Shown here piece after piece: positions 12,662 to 21,441 of a stretch of 22,164 bases of DNA. The stretch comes from an uncultured Oscillospiraceae bacterium (GTDB lineage Bacteria > Bacillota > Clostridia > Oscillospirales > Acutalibacteraceae). The stretch covers positions 1 through 22,164 of the forward strand of contig CAJUPK010000022.1 of the NCBI GenBank assembly GCA_910588415.1, written 5' to 3'. The notes beneath the pieces were generated by a model. The model was not told the DNA's origin. It was given only the letters and a program-made list of their open reading frames with translations, and searched no databases. Every line of letters starts with the position of its first letter. Position 1 is the first letter of the stretch. The translations under genes and the position numbers were made by a program.

Positions 12662-14533
12662 ATGGACAAGCGCGAGCTGGATTCCGCCTGGAGCGGGGCC
12701 GGGCTGCCTGTGGCAGTCTACGCCCCGGGAGAGCGGGAGGCTCTCTATCAAAACGCCGCTGCCGCCGGCCTGGCCCCCCTTGGGCTGCTGTCCTCTCTTC
12801 CCTCCCAAGAGGCCCAGGCACTCTGCCGGGCGCTGGACGGCCACCCTGCCCCGCCCCTGTTCCTCCACCTAAGAGACCAGGTGTTCTCCGCCGCTGTCTT
12901 TTCCCAGAAAGGCCTGCGGGTCTGCCTCTTAAACCCTGTCACTGAATACTACAACCACAACCAGACTGCCTTGGACGAGGCCATTATGGCCAGCAAGGCC
13001 AAAACCACCTTTCTCTCCGAGATGTCCCATGATATCCGCACCCCTATGGGGGCCATTGTGGGCCTGACCGAGATCGCTTTGAGCCAGAAGGACGCCCCCT
13101 TAAAGATTCGGGAGTGCCTGAAAAAAATCAAGGTGGCCTCCGGCCATATGATGTCCCTGCTCAACGAGGTGCTGGATATGTCCCGCATTGAGAGCGGGCG
13201 CGTGCAGATCCAGCCGGAGGAGGCCAATGTGGCGGACCTGCTTCACGAGATTCTCATTGTGGCCCGACCCCAGGCAGACGCGGGCGGCCTCCATTTTTCC
13301 CTGGAAATGGGCCCCATTGCCAAAGAAGACCTGCTGCTGGACCCTGTGCGGCTGAAGCAGGTCTGTCTCAACCTGCTCTCCAATGCCATCAAGTACACTC
13401 CAAAGGGCGGCCAGGTAGAGCTGTATTTCGGCGTGCTTCCCGGCAGCGGCCCGGACCAGGCCATTCTGTCCCTGCAGGTCAAGGACAATGGCATTGGCAT
13501 GAGCCGGGAGTTTTTGACCAAGCTTTTCTCCCCCTTCGAGCGGGAGGAGAAGTCCGTTGTCAACAAAATCCAGGGCACCGGCCTGGGCATGACCATCACC
13601 AAAAGCCTGGTAGAACTTATGGGCGGCGTCATCTGTGTGGAGAGCGAGCCGGACAAGGGCAGCTGCTTCCATGTGCGCATCCCCTTCCAGGTGGTGGAGA
13701 AGACCGGCGAGGATTACTCCCTGCTGGCAGGCCAGCGGATTCTGCTGCTGGAAGAGGACCCCAAAAAGGCGGAAAACGTCACGGACATGCTGGCCGGGCT
13801 GGGTATGCACACCGACTGGGCCCCGGACCCTGCTGCCGCCATTGCCTATATCAACGACTCCCAGCTGGACGGCAAGCCCTACTACGCCCTGCTTACGGCA
13901 GAACGGCTGGAGAGCGCGGAGCTTACCCTGCTCCTGCCGGAACTCCGCTGTTTCTTAGGCAGCAGCCTGCCTATTTTGCTGCTCACCGCCAATGACTGGA
14001 GCCAGATAGAGACCATCTTCACCCGCTCCGGCGTGGACGGCTTTCTGCCCCTGCCCCTGTTTCCCAGCCGGCTGGCCGCCGGGCTGCTGGCCTATGCCCA
14101 GGGGGCTGGCCCCCGAGAACCAGAACCGGAGACTCGCTTTGACCTTACCGGCCGCCATCTGCTGCTGGCAGAGGACAATGAGCTGAACCGGGAAATCGCC
14201 CAGGAGCTCATCGGTCAGGCAGGTGCTCTCATTGACTGCGCAGCGGACGGCCAGGAGGCGGTGGCGGCCTTCGCGGCCTCGGCCCCGCACCAATATGACG
14301 CCATTTTAATGGACATTCAGATGCCTGTCCTAAACGGCCTGGAGGCCACCCGGCAGATTCGCGCCCTTCCTCGTCCCGACGCAGCCTCTGTCCCCATTAT
14401 CGCCATGACGGCCAACGCCTTTGTGGAGGATGTGAAAAACTCTCTGGAAGCGGGCATGAACGCCCATATCTCAAAACCCTTGGACATGGACAAAGTCTTC
14501 TCCACCCTGGAGGAGCTTCTCAGGGGGCATTAA
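12662..14533 (+). CDS. Hybrid sensor histidine kinase with two receiver domains
   Basis: A 623-aa soluble kinase; no membrane segment or signal peptide is visible. Residues 1-100 form an unassigned, perhaps PAS-like, input region. The HisKA dimer domain carries the phospho-accepting His123 in MSHDIRTPMG. The ATPase domain has the N box NLLSNAIKYT (237-246), G1 DNGIGM (275-280) and G2 GTGLGM (305-310). The first receiver (about 357-480) is degenerate: it keeps LLLEEDP but has no aspartate where the acceptor belongs (YYALLTAERL) and has lost the conserved lysine. The second (about 498-622) is intact, with Glu504-Asp505, acceptor Asp551 in LMDIQMP and Lys605. Phosphate should pass from His123 to Asp551. 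The stop is 2 bp before the next gene, an HD-GYP-like protein. Confidence 0.9.
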   Translation: MDKRELDSAWSGAGLPVAVYAPGEREALYQNAAAAGLAPLGLLSSLPSQEAQALCRALDGHPAPPLFLHLRDQVFSAAVFSQKGLRVCLLNPVTEYYNHNQTALDEAIMASKAKTTFLSEMSHDIRTPMGAIVGLTEIALSQKDAPLKIRECLKKIKVASGHMMSLLNEVLDMSRIESGRVQIQPEEANVADLLHEILIVARPQADAGGLHFSLEMGPIAKEDLLLDPVRLKQVCLNLLSNAIKYTPKGGQVELYFGVLPGSGPDQAILSLQVKDNGIGMSREFLTKLFSPFEREEKSVVNKIQGTGLGMTITKSLVELMGGVICVESEPDKGSCFHVRIPFQVVEKTGEDYSLLAGQRILLLEEDPKKAENVTDMLAGLGMHTDWAPDPAAAIAYINDSQLDGKPYYALLTAERLESAELTLLLPELRCFLGSSLPILLLTANDWSQIETIFTRSGVDGFLPLPLFPSRLAAGLLAYAQGAGPREPEPETRFDLTGRHLLLAEDNELNREIAQELIGQAGALIDCAADGQEAVAAFAASAPHQYDAILMDIQMPVLNGLEATRQIRALPRPDAASVPIIAMTANAFVEDVKNSLEAGMNAHISKPLDMDKVFSTLEELLRGH

Positions 14534-14535
14534 CT

Positions 14536-16380
14536 ATGAAAGCCTATCAAAAACAATACATCGAAAATCTCCGCCGGGTCTTTCAGCTTAACGCCCCTCC
14601 TGCCGAAATCCCCCAGGACGCGGCCGCCTATGTGGAGGACCGCCGGGCGCGGGTGGCGGCCATCCGGGATATTTCCCAGGAGAACACCCAGTTGCTCCGG
14701 CAGGAGCTGTTCCCCCTTTTGGACAATATTGTCACCGCCGGAGAAGAGGACATCCGCAACCTGGAGACCTTTGCCCAAAGCTTAAACGACCAGGGCTCCT
14801 ACCTGGACCTGGTGCTGTGCTTCAGCCTGCACAACGCGCTTATCACCTATGCCCGCCACTGGGGCAAGCGGAATATGCTCATCCGGGAGCTGTATAACGG
14901 GGCCATGACCCTCTTCTATATGCAGGATATCCTTACCATATCCAAGCAGAACCGCTACCGCTGGAAAATGGCCATGCTCTTTGGGGAGGCTGCCTCCTAT
15001 ATCAAGCAGTACGATGAGATTGCGGACCAGGAGACCCGGGGTTATATCCACCGGGCCATGGGCAACCTGGCCCTGGCCTATACGGACCCCACCCTCCAGG
15101 ACGGCCAGCGGAAAATGGCGGCCATCCGCCGCTCCCTAGGGATTCTCACGGACCCAGTGTACCAGCAGAAGTCCCCAGACCTGCCCTGGCAGCTATATAT
15201 CGATAAGTCCCACCAAGAGCGCACCACTGGCCTCAGCCTGTTCCGGGCAGGCATCCACGACCCCCAGGCCCTGCGGGAAGTGATGGAAAGCGCTGAATAC
15301 GTCCTGGACCGCCAGCGGGAACTATGCCGCCAGCGGGGCGGCCGCCCTGCCCTGCGGTGGCGCTATGCCTACGAGGCCGCCCAGTACCACTGCGGCGTGC
15401 GTCCCCTGTCCTACCTGCTCAACTGGATGGAGCAGGTCTATATGGAGCGGGACGAGCAGGACTACACCCCAGAGGGAATCTACTACAACATGTTTCTCCC
15501 CGCCCTGTACGCGGAATACCTGGAGGGCCGCCCGGACATGCGAGCCGGAAAAAAAGAGGTCCTGGGCCTGATGTACCGGCGCATGATCAAGTATGTGCGC
15601 CGTATGCCGGACAACCAGCTCAGCGAGCGCACCCTGAAAAACCTGCTGGCCTGCCTGCAAAGCTTTGTAGAGTACCCGGACGGCGTCTCAGAAAAGGACT
15701 TCCTCCTCCGGCTGGTCATCTGCCGCAGCCCAGACGCCTATGTGTCCGCCCGCATGGCCGCGGCTGTGGCCCAGTTGGCCCTGGACCGGGTCCTGGCCCA
15801 GCAGCCCCAGTCCCTGATAGGCGCTTTGGGCTGTCAGACCAGCGAAGAGGTCTCGGCCCGGGGCCCAGAACTGCAGCGTTTTGTCTACGAGGGCTGCCTG
15901 CTGCACAATGTGGGCATCCTGCCCTTCCACAACCTGGTGCGGCACATTGGCCGCAGCTGGCTGGAGGAGGAAAAAGAGATGTACCAGTGCCATGTATACG
16001 CCGGGGCCGCCATGTTGCTGCAGGGGGGCTCCACCCGGCCCTATGTACAGGCGGCTCTGGGCCATCACCGCTTTTTTAACGGGCAGGGGGGCTATCCCCA
16101 ACAATATGACCGGGCCCAGGACCCCAACGCGCCCCTGACAGACCTGATCAGCGCGGCGGTGCATCTCATCCGCCTGCTGGACGACCGGGTCTTTCTCACC
16201 TCCCAATCCATGAGCCTGCAGGAAGCCCTGGCCCAGCTGAAAACAGAGGCCGGCGTACACCTCTCTCCCCTGTGGTCCCACACCCTCTGCGGGCTGGAGC
16301 CAGAGCTCCAAGACTACCTGAAAGACGGCCAGGTCCGGGCTTATGAAGAGGCTTTCGCCCTGCTGCGGCAAAAGGACTGA
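14536..16380 (+). CDS. Degenerate HD-GYP domain protein, kinase partner
   Basis: A 614-aa soluble protein. Residues 1-400 are mostly helical and unrecognised, possibly a repeat-type scaffold. About 400-555 resembles an HD-GYP domain (cyclic-di-GMP phosphodiesterase): LLHNVGILPF (455-464) sits where LLHDIGKI is usual, HVYAGAAML (486-494) matches the third histidine block, GHHRFFNGQGGYP (509-521) matches HHE-x-x-DG-x-GYP, and LLDDRV matches ADxYDA. Metal ligands are changed: the HD aspartate is Asn458, the lysine is Ile461, and the first histidine is absent. Catalysis is therefore doubtful; it may bind a ligand or partner instead. The 2-bp gap from the kinase implies a shared pathway. No receiver domain is present. 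Confidence 0.72.
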   Translation: MKAYQKQYIENLRRVFQLNAPPAEIPQDAAAYVEDRRARVAAIRDISQENTQLLRQELFPLLDNIVTAGEEDIRNLETFAQSLNDQGSYLDLVLCFSLHNALITYARHWGKRNMLIRELYNGAMTLFYMQDILTISKQNRYRWKMAMLFGEAASYIKQYDEIADQETRGYIHRAMGNLALAYTDPTLQDGQRKMAAIRRSLGILTDPVYQQKSPDLPWQLYIDKSHQERTTGLSLFRAGIHDPQALREVMESAEYVLDRQRELCRQRGGRPALRWRYAYEAAQYHCGVRPLSYLLNWMEQVYMERDEQDYTPEGIYYNMFLPALYAEYLEGRPDMRAGKKEVLGLMYRRMIKYVRRMPDNQLSERTLKNLLACLQSFVEYPDGVSEKDFLLRLVICRSPDAYVSARMAAAVAQLALDRVLAQQPQSLIGALGCQTSEEVSARGPELQRFVYEGCLLHNVGILPFHNLVRHIGRSWLEEEKEMYQCHVYAGAAMLLQGGSTRPYVQAALGHHRFFNGQGGYPQQYDRAQDPNAPLTDLISAAVHLIRLLDDRVFLTSQSMSLQEALAQLKTEAGVHLSPLWSHTLCGLEPELQDYLKDGQVRAYEEAFALLRQKD

Positions 16381-16425
16381 CCCCCTTCCCGCTCTCATTT
16401 ACTCTACATGAAAGGATGGCTGCCC

Positions 16426-17208
16426 ATGTCCTCCCAAGCCCCACCCTCTGTCCTGGACCTGTCCTTCCAGATGGGCGAGACCCTGCTGGAAAACGGCGCG
16501 GAGATCTCCCGCGTGCAGGAGACCATGGAGCGCGTGGCCCGCTCTTACCAGATTGACGACTTCAATGTATATGTGCTTACCAACGCCATTTTTGCCACAG
16601 GCGTGGAGAACGGTGTGCAGCGCAGCGCCAAGCTGAAGCATGTGCCCTCCACTGCCACCCATCTGGGCCGCATCTCCGCGGTCAACCAGCTCTCCCGGGA
16701 GATTGCCCAGGGCCTGCACACTCCCGACGGGGCCTTTGTCCGGCTGGAGCAGGTCCGCACTTTGCCCCGCTCCCCCCTGCCCCTGGCCGTACTCTGCTGC
16801 GCGGTGGGCAGCGCCTCCTTCAGCTACCTGTTCGGGGGCAGCGGCTGGGACGCCGCCGTGGCCTTTCTCTGCGGCGTGGCGCTGGAGCTGTTCTTGGCCC
16901 TGGCCGCCCGCCGGGGCATGAGCAAGTTTCTCACCAACATCTCCGCCAGCGCTCTGGTCACCCTGTGCGCCCAGCTGTTTTTCCTGCTGGGCCTGGGGAA
17001 CAATCTGGACAAAATCATCATCGGCTCCATTATCCGCCTGGTGCCGGGGGTGGCTCTCACCACCTCTATCCGGGACTTCTTCCACGGGGACTATCTCAGC
17101 GGCGCCATCCGTATGCTGGACGCGTTTTTGATCGGCGGCTGCATTGCCGTGGGCGTGGGCCTGGTCATGCGGCTGCTGCCCTGGGCAGCGGGAGGATTGC
17201 AGCCATGA
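16426..17208 (+). CDS. ThrE-type exporter subunit (YjjP-like)
   Basis: The N-terminal half of a split threonine/serine-exporter-type system (ThrE/DUF1212 family), 260 aa. A cytosolic N-terminal region of about 110 residues, LDLSFQMGETLLENGAEISR to the AVNQLSREI helix, carries the family signature GETLLENGAEISRVQETM, followed by five hydrophobic segments. In Corynebacterium one fused ThrE exports threonine; in E. coli the split YjjP/YjjB pair exports succinate, so the substrate here is open. Of the two possible starts, 16426 is preferred over 16408 because AAAGGATGG (16411-16419) is 6 bp before it. Its stop overlaps the next start (ATGA). Confidence 0.85.
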   Translation: MSSQAPPSVLDLSFQMGETLLENGAEISRVQETMERVARSYQIDDFNVYVLTNAIFATGVENGVQRSAKLKHVPSTATHLGRISAVNQLSREIAQGLHTPDGAFVRLEQVRTLPRSPLPLAVLCCAVGSASFSYLFGGSGWDAAVAFLCGVALELFLALAARRGMSKFLTNISASALVTLCAQLFFLLGLGNNLDKIIIGSIIRLVPGVALTTSIRDFFHGDYLSGAIRMLDAFLIGGCIAVGVGLVMRLLPWAAGGLQP

Positions 17209-17666
17209 GCCTACCCCTTCTTGCCAACTGGACTCTGCAGACTGTAGTGGCCTTTGCCGCCACAGTCGCCTTTGCGGTTATCTTCCACACCCCCCGGCAG
17301 GAGCTTTCCTATACCGGTCTCACCGGGGCAGCTGGCTGGCTGGCCTACATCGTTGCCGTGTACGCAGGCGGCGGGGTGGTGGCCGCCTCGTTTATCGCCA
17401 CCTTGGTGCTCACCTGGCTGTCCCGGGTGTTCTCCTTTGCCCGCAAAGAGCCGGTCACCGTGTTTCTCATCTGCGGCATCTTTCCCCTGGTGCCTGGCGC
17501 GGGCATCTACTACACGGGATATAATTTCTTTATGGGCCAGGACAGCCTGGCCCTGGATAAGGGGCTGGAGACCATCAAGATTGCCGTGGCCATTGCCCTG
17601 GGCATCGGCCTGGTGCTCTCCCTGCCCCCGGGGCTGTTCACCTTCCGCAGACGGCCCCGGGGATAA
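17205..17666 (+). CDS. ThrE-type exporter subunit (YjjB-like)
   Basis: The C-terminal half of the same exporter (ThrE_2/YjjB family), 153 aa and four to five hydrophobic segments. Seen are the family blocks FAVIFHTPRQEL (about 26-37), TGAAGWLAYIVA and the highly typical GIFPLVPGAGIYYTGYNFFMG (about 89-109, here split around LVPG). GGGAGG at 17189-17194 and a 4-bp overlap with the preceding subunit show translational coupling, so the two subunits should be made in matched amounts and assemble in the inner membrane. Confidence 0.86.
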   Translation: MSLPLLANWTLQTVVAFAATVAFAVIFHTPRQELSYTGLTGAAGWLAYIVAVYAGGGVVAASFIATLVLTWLSRVFSFARKEPVTVFLICGIFPLVPGAGIYYTGYNFFMGQDSLALDKGLETIKIAVAIALGIGLVLSLPPGLFTFRRRPRG

Positions 17667-17703
17667 CCCGCCCTCCACTTTCTCCCCTTGAAAGGAGCTC
17701 CCC

Positions 17704-18705
17704 ATGCCCCGTAAGATTCTCACCATTGCCCCCAATGACGCGGGCCAGCGCCTGGATAAGTTTTTAACCAAGACGTTTCCCAACCTGCCCTCCCGGGTCC
17801 TGTATAAGTGCATCCGCACCAAGGACGTCCGTCTCAACGGCGCCCGCTGCGCCCCCGACTCCCGTCTGGCCCCTGGCGACTCCCTCTCCCTCTACTGGCA
17901 GGAGGAGTACTTTCAGCAGGCTCCCAAGGCCCACGACTTTCTCAAGGCCCCCACCAAGCTGAATATTCTCTATGAGGACAGCCATCTCATGCTGCTGGAC
18001 AAGCCCCCTGGGCTCATTGTCCACCCGGACGAGACCTACCACTTTGATTCCCTGATCGCCCGGGTCCAGCACTACCTCTATGACAAGGGGGAGTACCAGC
18101 CAGAGCAGGAGAACTCCTTTGCCCCGGCCCTGGTCAACCGCATAGACCGCAACACCGGGGGCATTGTCATGGCTGCAAAAACCGCGGCCGCCCTGCGCAT
18201 ACTAAACCAGAAGGTAAAGGACCGGGAGCTGCAAAAGCTCTATCTCTGTGTGGTGTGCGGCCGCCTGAAAGAGCCCTCTGCCCTGCTCACAGGCTATCTC
18301 AGCAAAAACGAGAGCCAGAACCGGGTGTATATCAGCCAAAAACCCAGCCCCGGTGCCAAGACCATCCGCACCCGCTACCAGGTGCTGGAAGAGCGGGGGG
18401 ATTTCTCCCTGCTGCAGGTGGAGCTGCTCACGGGCCGCACCCACCAGATCCGCGCTCATCTGGCCTCCATCGGCCATCCATTGGCCGGAGACGGCAAGTA
18501 TGGCCGCAACGCCTTAAACAAGCCCACGGGCTTTAAGTACCAGGCCCTCTGCTCCTACCAGCTGGGCTTCCGGTTCACCACCCCGGCAGAGGAGCTGGAG
18601 TATCTCAACGGCCAGGATTTCCAGGCGGGAAACGTGTGGTTTTTACAGGAATTCCGCCGCTTTGGACCAGCAAAGGAGGACAGACCATGCTCCGTACAGA
18701 AGTGA
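17704..18705 (+). CDS. RluA family RNA pseudouridine synthase
   Basis: A 333-aa enzyme that isomerises uridine to pseudouridine in rRNA or tRNA. The N-terminal S4 RNA-binding domain (about 1-70) reads QRLDKFLTKTFPNLPSRVLY, and the catalytic domain has the aspartate Asp148 in NRIDRNTGGI, the usual HRLDRxTSG with Asn for His. Other family blocks are LDKPPGLIVHP (98-108), LLTGRTHQIRAHLASIGHPL and GDGKYG. It is RluC/RluD-like in order; target site unknown. GAAAGGAG 5-6 bp upstream supports the start. The 3' end overlaps the next gene's start by 19 bp. Confidence 0.88.
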   Translation: MPRKILTIAPNDAGQRLDKFLTKTFPNLPSRVLYKCIRTKDVRLNGARCAPDSRLAPGDSLSLYWQEEYFQQAPKAHDFLKAPTKLNILYEDSHLMLLDKPPGLIVHPDETYHFDSLIARVQHYLYDKGEYQPEQENSFAPALVNRIDRNTGGIVMAAKTAAALRILNQKVKDRELQKLYLCVVCGRLKEPSALLTGYLSKNESQNRVYISQKPSPGAKTIRTRYQVLEERGDFSLLQVELLTGRTHQIRAHLASIGHPLAGDGKYGRNALNKPTGFKYQALCSYQLGFRFTTPAEELEYLNGQDFQAGNVWFLQEFRRFGPAKEDRPCSVQK

Positions 18706-19179
18706 CCCCCTATCTTCCGGAGAGCGCCCACGCCCTGCGCCAGGAGGTCTTTATCCAGGAGCAGGGCTTTCATGGAGGAGTTTGACCAGGTTGACCTTAC
18801 TGCCTGGCACCTGACTCTCTATGACGGCGCCCAGGCCGTGGCCTGCTGCCGCATTTTCCCGGACGGCCCTTCCGGCCAATGGCATACAGGCCGGGTGGCC
18901 GTGCGCCGGGACCGGCGAGGCCAGGGCCTGGGGGCTTTCCTCATGGGAGAGGCGGAGAAAGCTGCCGCGGCCAGGGGGGCAAGGGTCATGGCCCTCTCCG
19001 CCCAGGCCCAGGCAGCGGGCTTTTACCAAAAGCTGGGCTACACCCAGCAGGGAGAAACCTACCTGGAGGAACACTGCCCCCATGTGTCCATGGAAAAGCA
19101 GCTGCCCCAGCCGGATTTAGCGGAGCCCGCCCAGGCCCTCCCACCCACAGGCCCCACGCAAACTATGGAAAAGGAATGA
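18687..19179 (+). pseudogene. GNAT acetyltransferase with a +1 frameshift
   Basis: AAAGGAGG (18672-18679) precedes ATG 18687 by 7 bp. The first frame gives a normal GNAT opening, LRQEVFIQEQGFH, then stops at TGA 18783-18785. In the +1 frame the family continues as EEFDQVDLTAWHLTLYD, then the acetyl-CoA motif VAVRRDRRGQGLGAFLMGEAEK and GFYQKLGY, ending at TGA 19177-19179. Dropping one G in CATGGAGGAG (18771-18780) rejoins the two as ...QGFHEEFDQVD..., the usual ElaA/GNAT pattern. Only the downstream part, from ATG 18772, has a long open frame (135 aa); it lacks strand beta 1 and is unlikely to fold alone. Real mutation, slippage site and assembly error are all possible. The C-terminal 25 residues are Pro-rich and not family-like. 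Confidence 0.85.
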
Positions 19180-19185
19180 ACCCCT

Positions 19186-21441
19186 ATGCAAGTCATCCAC
19201 CTCATCGGCGGCGGCGATACCGGCGGCGCTAAGACCCATGTGCTCCACCTTCTGCGGGAGCTGAACAATTTCATCAACGCCCAGCTGGTCTGTTTCCGCA
19301 GAGCGGAATTTTCCGAAGAGGCCGAGAAAATGGGCATCCCCATCCATGTCATTGATACCGGCGACCCCATCCGGGGCCTGCGGGAGCTGAAAAAGCTGGT
19401 GGCTGGCCAGCCCATCGACATCATCCACTGCCACGGCGCCCGGGGCAACCTGATGGGCAACCTTTTAAAGCGCACGGTCAAGGTCCCTGTGGTCACCACC
19501 GTCCACAGCGACTACCGGCTGGACTACCTGGGCCGCCCGGTGGCCCAACTCAGCTATGGCACCACCAATCTGGTGGCTCTGCGCCGGGTGAACTACTATA
19601 TCGGCGTGTCCGACAATATCACAGACGTGCTCATCCAGCGCAATTTCCCCGCTGACCGGATTGAGACCATCCGCAACGGCATTGACTTCAACACCCCCAT
19701 CCACTGCGTCCCCAAAGAGGAGTTCCTCCGTTCCATCGGCATGAATTACCAACCCGGAGACGTGGTGGCGGGCATTGTGGCCCGGCTCTCCCCGGTAAAG
19801 GACATTCCCACCCTGCTGCGGGCCATGAAGCTGGCCTGTCAGCGGCTGCCCAATCTGAAGCTGGCCATTGCCGGGGACGGCGACGACCGGGAAAAGCTGG
19901 AGCAGCTCACCGCCCAGCTGGGCCTGCAGAACCAGGTGTGCTTTGCCGGCTGGCGGAAGGATATCAACTCCTTCTTCAACGCTATTGACATTGCCCTGCT
20001 CACCTCCCTGTCAGAGGGCTTCCCCTATTCTCTCACCGAGGGGGCCCGGATGCACAAGGTCACCATCTCCACCGATGTGGGCGGCATCCCGGCGCTGATC
20101 AAGCACGGGGAGACCGGGCTTCTCTTCAAGCCCCGGGACGAGGCCACCCTGGCCCAGTACCTGGTGGAGCTGGCCCAGGACCCTTCCAAGCGGCAGGAGC
20201 TGGGGGACCGGCTCTATGAAAAAGCCCGGCAGGAGTATTCCATAGACAGCATGGTAGAACGCCAGCTGGAGATCTACCGCCACATTTTAGAGCGGGAGGC
20301 CCGCAAGGCCCAGCACCCCGGCCGGGACGGCGTGGTCGTCTGCGGGGCCTATGGCCACGGCAACGCGGGGGACGACGCCATTCTCAAGTCCATCATCCAC
20401 TCGGTGCGGCACCTGGACCCCTATGTCCCCATCACGGTGCTGGCCAAAAACACCCAAAGCATCAAGCAGCGCTACCGGGTCAACGCGGTGTACACCTTCA
20501 ACCTGCCCAAAATCCTGCGGCAGATGGGCAAGTCCCGGCTGTACATCAACGGCGGCGGCACTCTCATCCAAAACGCCACCAGCCACCGCAGCCTGTGGTA
20601 CTACCTGCTCACACTCTGGGCAGCCAAGCGCCTGGGCAATCTGGTGGATATGTACGGCTGCGGCATTGGGCCGGTGCAGGGCCGGCGCAACCAAAAGCTG
20701 GTGCGCCGGGTGCTGAACAGCTCTGTGGACACGATCACCCTGCGGGAGCCAGACTCCCTGGGGGAACTGGAGAGCTACGGCGTCACCAGGCCCCGGGTCA
20801 AACTCAGCAGCGACCCGGCCCTGGTGCTGCCAGCGGCCAGCCAGGCAGAGGCCGACCGTTTTCTGCGCAGCCAGGGCCTGAACCCCCAGGGACGGTATAT
20901 CTGCTTCCTGCTGCGGAGCTGGCGGGGCTTTGGGGAAAAGGCTGGCATTTTGGCCCGCTGCGCGGAGCGGGCCCGGGACCAGCTGGGGCTGGAGCCAGTG
21001 TTTCTGCCCATCAACAGCCTGCAGGACCAAACCGCCGCCCAGGCGGTCTTGGCCCAGATGAAACAGCCGGGCATCAGCCTGGAGGCGGACCCTGCCCCCG
21101 GGCCAGAGTTGCTCATTGCCCTGCTTGCCCGCATGAGCGTGGTGGTCTCCATGCGGCTGCACGGGCTGATTTTCTCCTCTCTGAGCGGCGCTCCCCTGGT
21201 AGGGGTCAGCTACGACCCTAAAATCGGCTCCTACCTGCGCTATTTGGGCTATGGCGACTATACAGAGCTGGGAGAGCTTCAGGAGGACTGGCTGGACCAG
21301 GCCATTCGCCAGGCCGCGGAACAGCTGCCGCAGCGGGAAGCCCTGAAGGCCCAAACCGCCCGCCTGTGCCAGATAGAGCGGGAAAACATTGCCGCCGTGC
21401 AGCGGCTGCTGGATACGGAAGGTGTCCCCCATGAACACTGA
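19186..21441 (+). CDS. csaB: Fusion of GT4 glycosyltransferase and CsaB pyruvyl transferase
   Basis: A 751-aa two-domain cytosolic enzyme for wall polysaccharide. Residues 1-375 are a GT-B glycosyltransferase of family 4: the donor site has the E-x7-E pair Glu277/Glu285 in LSEGFPYSLTEG, and the acceptor half opens with GGGDTGGAKTHV. Residues 380-751 are a polysaccharide pyruvyl transferase (CsaB): GAYGHGNAGDDAIL (387-400), YINGGGTLIQN, GCGIGPV and SMRLHGLIFSS. CsaB uses phosphoenolpyruvate to put a pyruvyl ketal on the secondary wall polymer; SLH domains dock on that group. Such enzymes are usually single-domain and separate, so the fusion couples sugar addition to pyruvylation. It starts 6 bp after the broken GNAT, and the Nudix gene overlaps its 3' end by 11 bp. 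Confidence 0.86.
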   Translation: MQVIHLIGGGDTGGAKTHVLHLLRELNNFINAQLVCFRRAEFSEEAEKMGIPIHVIDTGDPIRGLRELKKLVAGQPIDIIHCHGARGNLMGNLLKRTVKVPVVTTVHSDYRLDYLGRPVAQLSYGTTNLVALRRVNYYIGVSDNITDVLIQRNFPADRIETIRNGIDFNTPIHCVPKEEFLRSIGMNYQPGDVVAGIVARLSPVKDIPTLLRAMKLACQRLPNLKLAIAGDGDDREKLEQLTAQLGLQNQVCFAGWRKDINSFFNAIDIALLTSLSEGFPYSLTEGARMHKVTISTDVGGIPALIKHGETGLLFKPRDEATLAQYLVELAQDPSKRQELGDRLYEKARQEYSIDSMVERQLEIYRHILEREARKAQHPGRDGVVVCGAYGHGNAGDDAILKSIIHSVRHLDPYVPITVLAKNTQSIKQRYRVNAVYTFNLPKILRQMGKSRLYINGGGTLIQNATSHRSLWYYLLTLWAAKRLGNLVDMYGCGIGPVQGRRNQKLVRRVLNSSVDTITLREPDSLGELESYGVTRPRVKLSSDPALVLPAASQAEADRFLRSQGLNPQGRYICFLLRSWRGFGEKAGILARCAERARDQLGLEPVFLPINSLQDQTAAQAVLAQMKQPGISLEADPAPGPELLIALLARMSVVVSMRLHGLIFSSLSGAPLVGVSYDPKIGSYLRYLGYGDYTELGELQEDWLDQAIRQAAEQLPQREALKAQTARLCQIERENIAAVQRLLDTEGVPHEH

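Noticed and set aside
20287..21438. A 383-codon minus-strand frame
   Set aside because: It is antisense to the CsaB domain and has no recognisable motif.
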